DNA of 64,000 bases from Acanthosoma haemorrhoidale (taxonomy: Eukaryota; Arthropoda; Insecta; Hemiptera; Acanthosomatidae): positions 35,269,288 through 35,333,287 of the forward strand of contig OV884015.1 in assembly GCA_930367205.1 (NCBI GenBank), read 5' to 3'. Positions within the stretch are counted from its first letter, which is position 1. Each line of letters starts with the position of its first letter. Below are positions 61,418 through 64,000 of the stretch, in pieces. Below the pieces are notes generated by a model. That model did no database searches, was not told where the DNA came from, and saw only the letters and a list, made by a program, of their open reading frames with translations. The position numbers and the translations under genes are program-made.

Positions 61418-61469
61418 TTAAAATAATTTCATAGAACTTGCTTCCAGAACTGATGGTAGGTGACTAACT
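61418..61469 (-). other. Noncoding first exon of the repeat-polyprotein gene (5'UTR)
   Basis: This exon would start at the Inr adenine (61469) and end at a strong donor, TTTTAA|GTAAGTTG, with the intron beginning at 61417. It contains an ATG at 61432 that encodes MKLF and then stops at TAA directly at the splice junction. It therefore cannot supply the signal peptide and acts as 5'UTR with a four-codon upstream frame. Assignment to the downstream gene rests on strand, spacing and the acceptor at 58354. Confidence 0.5.
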
Positions 61470-61498
61470 GCAAGACCATTCAAACCGTTGTTTATATA
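61469..61498 (-). promoter_or_regulatory. TATA plus Inr core promoter
   Basis: TATATAAA at 61498-61491 is followed, 29 bases from its first T to the start adenine, by GCAGTTAG at 61471-61464, close to the arthropod initiator TCAGTY. A short leader and a strong donor follow. Strong TATA promoters are typical of tissue-specific secreted-protein genes. It lies about 390 bp downstream of the BNIP1 stop codon on the same strand. Confidence 0.6.
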
Positions 61499-61861
61499 GA
61501 GGCTAACATTAGTAAAATATTCCTTACATTATCTCATCGCATCAGGACACCAAAAATGATAACTATAACTGACTTTTGACAATAAGGTCATCAACCCAGA
61601 ACAATACAACTGATGCATGTTCGGTTATCATAAACCCTATGGTAATAAGCAGTTCTTTTGCCAAACAATCATATTCATAGAACGACTGATAAAAATCCAA
61701 TATGTATAATAGATAATGCCAAAATTCTAATTACATAATTAAGAAACAATAGATTAAAGGGAAATTAAATAGAGGGTGCAAATAAATAATCTTTAATGAT
61801 AACAAATGTAAACATTAATAATATTTAAAAATAAATTATAAAATTTATAAAAACGCTCTGG

Positions 61862-62049
61862 TTACAAAAGTCTCTTCTTTAGAATGTAAAGTACACAAGC
61901 CATGAAAAAAGCGAAACCCAACAACAGTATGAGCTTATCGGTGAACTGGCGCCTTGAATATTTGTCAAGGAGTTTTCCCGATTGAGAAATTGCACTTCTT
62001 GTTTCTTGGAGTTCCCCACTTGTTCCAGTAACTGTCATGGAAGAATTAG
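61862..62049 (-). CDS. BNIP1: BNIP1/Sec20 SNARE, last coding exon (tail anchor)
   Basis: Sec20/BNIP1 is the ER Qb-type SNARE that receives Golgi-derived vesicles and also acts in ER shape and mitophagy. This exon follows a long pyrimidine tract and acceptor (TTTCTTCAG|CTAATTC) in phase 1 and encodes 61 residues and a TAA stop at 61862-61864. The order is diagnostic: the end of the SNARE helix (ELQETRSAISQSGKLL), then DKYSRRQFTDKLILL, a hydrophobic tail anchor (GFAFFMACVLYI) and a lysine/arginine end (LKKRLL). Human BNIP1 ends with closely similar KYNRRELTDK and VLYIVKKRL segments. The upstream exons were not recognised in the remaining 1.95 kb; they may be short or lie beyond the window. An ATTAAA polyadenylation variant lies near 61797. 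Confidence 0.87.
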
Positions 62050-64000
62050 CTGAAGAAAAAAAAAGTAAAGAGAAAGGACATTAATAGCAAGAAAAAAAAA
62101 AAAGAGGTTTAAGCACATTAACTGAATATTAAATAATTAAACAAATCTTTAATTGAACCAATATAAAAAATTAAGTTGTATGCTGAATAATATTATTATT
62201 GTATTTGGTATTAACCCCCTTAAAGTATTTCAACTTAAACCTGTATAGGATGAACCCTTTGCTAGCTATAGTGGAAAAACTGAATTCATTAAATATTGAG
62301 CAAAAAAATAAATCAATTTCACGCTGTTCTGTTACAAATGAACTGTAACCCATATGCCAGGATTCTTGGGGGTCCATAAATTGTTAGATTATAATACATA
62401 TTTAATGTCATCTATTTTTAAAATTACAGAAACTACTTTTACAGCTTTCGGAAGATATTGTCAACAGCATGATGCAGATACAATATTTGGTACGGAAGTT
62501 TGTATTGTAATGATACTAATATGATCACATTAAATTTATCTATTAGAATTAACTTAATTTTAAGGAAGTGGGTTTTCTGTTGAAATAATTTGTTTAAAAA
62601 TAGTATTTTGAACCTAACAATATAAAACCGGGTATAAAGGTCACCTTTTGGGAAAACCAGGTATATATGATGGGGTGATGGTGTATAATGTATTGTGGCC
62701 TATAAATAGCAGGGTGGAGACAAAGAATGAGTCTGTTGGTTTTAGGTCCTTCATTTTGTAACCCGAAGTTGGGCCCCATCATCTAGCCCCCTTACATTGT
62801 ATAATTTTTTTAGCCATAATCCAATTTTTCTTGGCTTGTAAGACCTTAAATGCAGCTCTGTTCCAGTACAAGGAGTCATACATAACCTTAATGAATATGG
62901 TATTTTTGTTTAGTCAGTTCAGAAGTGTAGTTCTATCATTAGGCCAGGGTGCTGGAGAGAAACCACATGTTTTAGACCATCGAGTAGAAGCCACTAGGAC
63001 TGACAAAACCACCTCCCCCACCCAACAACAAAGATGGTACATTCTTTAAGTTACTATAAATCATTGTTTATATAGGGCAATTATTATTTAAATGATATAA
63101 ATTCCTTTAGCCGATTATGTTAATAGGAAAGATTTGAAATAGACAAAATTATGGTCCTTAAAACCTGAGCAGATTGAATAAAGTGTGCGAAAATAAACTA
63201 TTATTCTTTATAACTTATGTCGTTTAAATCCTTATGATTAAAAAAGTAAAAAATTTTGCAATGATGATTATTGTTATGACAAATAAAATCTTTTTTCCGC
63301 CTACCACAATGTTCATCCATCTCTAACCTGAATTTTCCTTTCTTTTATTATTACTATTACACATGAATAAAATTAAATAAAAAAGATTCCTTCCAAGGAA
63401 GTATTGGTGATGGCCAGAAGGTTATAACCATCTAGCTCAGTCTAGAACTCAACATATGGCAGTCTCTTACTTAATTTTGAGAACTACTAAAATAATATTT
63501 TAATTTATTGATCATAAGTGTTTAATAATTCTATACCTAGGCTTATTGCAATACTCTTCCATTAGCACACCACCATATACTAAACCATTTTATAACTGTC
63601 CAATGGTGAGATAAAACTAGCAGGAACTAAAACCGATCCAATCATTAATTCGATTAGAGAAATTGTGGGTAAAATAAGAATTAATTTTGTATTTTCATTT
63701 AAATGAAGAACAATTATTATGGATATTGAAGTATACCCCATGAGGACTTTGATAACCATTTATATGTACTCATAACAGTTCCACTCTTGTATTGGTTAGT
63801 AAAGTTATGTTACCAACTTCATGTAGGAAAATTCAATGAAAGATTGACCCCCATCCAAAGTAATTTTTCAGAAACAAACCAATTTTTTTTTTTCTTTGAT
63901 TCTTCAGGGCCATCCATCATCCTATACAAAGGGATCTGGTTGGTATAAGTCAATTACTTCCCATAGAGTGGTACATCACTCAATATTAAATATGCAATAT
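62050..64000 (-). other. Predicted intron of BNIP1 and upstream DNA
   Basis: No further BNIP1 exon could be read on the minus strand. On the plus strand an acceptor-like tract at 63882-63908 is followed by a frame open to the window end, but it has no recognisable family and could be chance. Confidence 0.4.

Noticed and set aside
61430..61432. ATG of MKLF in the first exon as the signal-peptide start
   Set aside because: It reaches an in-frame TAA before the splice donor, so it cannot join the downstream coding exon in any splice phase.
63909..64000. Plus-strand frame after a strong acceptor-like tract, open to the window end
   Set aside because: Only 31 codons, no recognised motif, cut by the edge; it may be chance.

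Overview
This is an AT-rich eukaryotic window, almost certainly from an arthropod and most likely an insect. Supporting signs are spliced genes with GT/AG introns, an arthropod-style TATA plus Inr core promoter, many Jockey-clade LINE fragments, a GTF2IRD2-like hAT transposon, Copia debris, solo LTRs and tRNA-derived SINEs. No rRNA genes, CRISPR arrays or bacterial-type operons are visible. I cannot name the species.

From 1 to about 53 kb the window is mostly gene-poor, AT-rich DNA filled with transposon relics. There is a Jockey-like reverse transcriptase relic near 1 kb, a Jockey ORF1/ORF2 junction relic at 8.4-9.1 kb, and truncated 3' ends of one Jockey family at 10.4, 23.7, 36.9 and 40 kb. 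A decayed Copia pol lies at 14.6-16.4 kb. An apparently intact hAT element (18320-20836, 8-bp target duplication, uninterrupted 601-codon transposase) sits inside an older LINE. tRNA-like SINEs lie at 21.0, 22.6 and 52.4 kb, a 38-bp minisatellite at 25.0 kb, and two related solo LTRs with perfect 5-bp duplications at 45.3-46.2 and 46.6-47.3 kb. A GC-rich TATA-containing promoter-like island on the minus strand at 33.1-33.3 kb has no identified gene.

The right-hand 10 kb holds the host genes, both on the minus strand. The last coding exon of BNIP1/Sec20 (61862-62049), an ER SNARE, can be read from its tail anchor. About 390 bp downstream of its stop codon is a TATA/Inr promoter (61469-61498), which I connect to a three-exon gene: a 5'UTR exon (61418-61469), a signal-peptide exon (58264-58353) and one long exon (54196-55859). 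The predicted 571-residue secreted protein consists of six near-identical 89-residue units. The five junctions between units carry a KKR dibasic site, and each unit has two cysteines and one N-glycosylation sequon. It looks like a repetitive secreted polyprotein precursor and is the best candidate here for an undescribed system. Its second intron contains a poly(A)-tailed Jockey insertion with a nested 3'UTR fragment and an older RNase H-bearing LINE relic.
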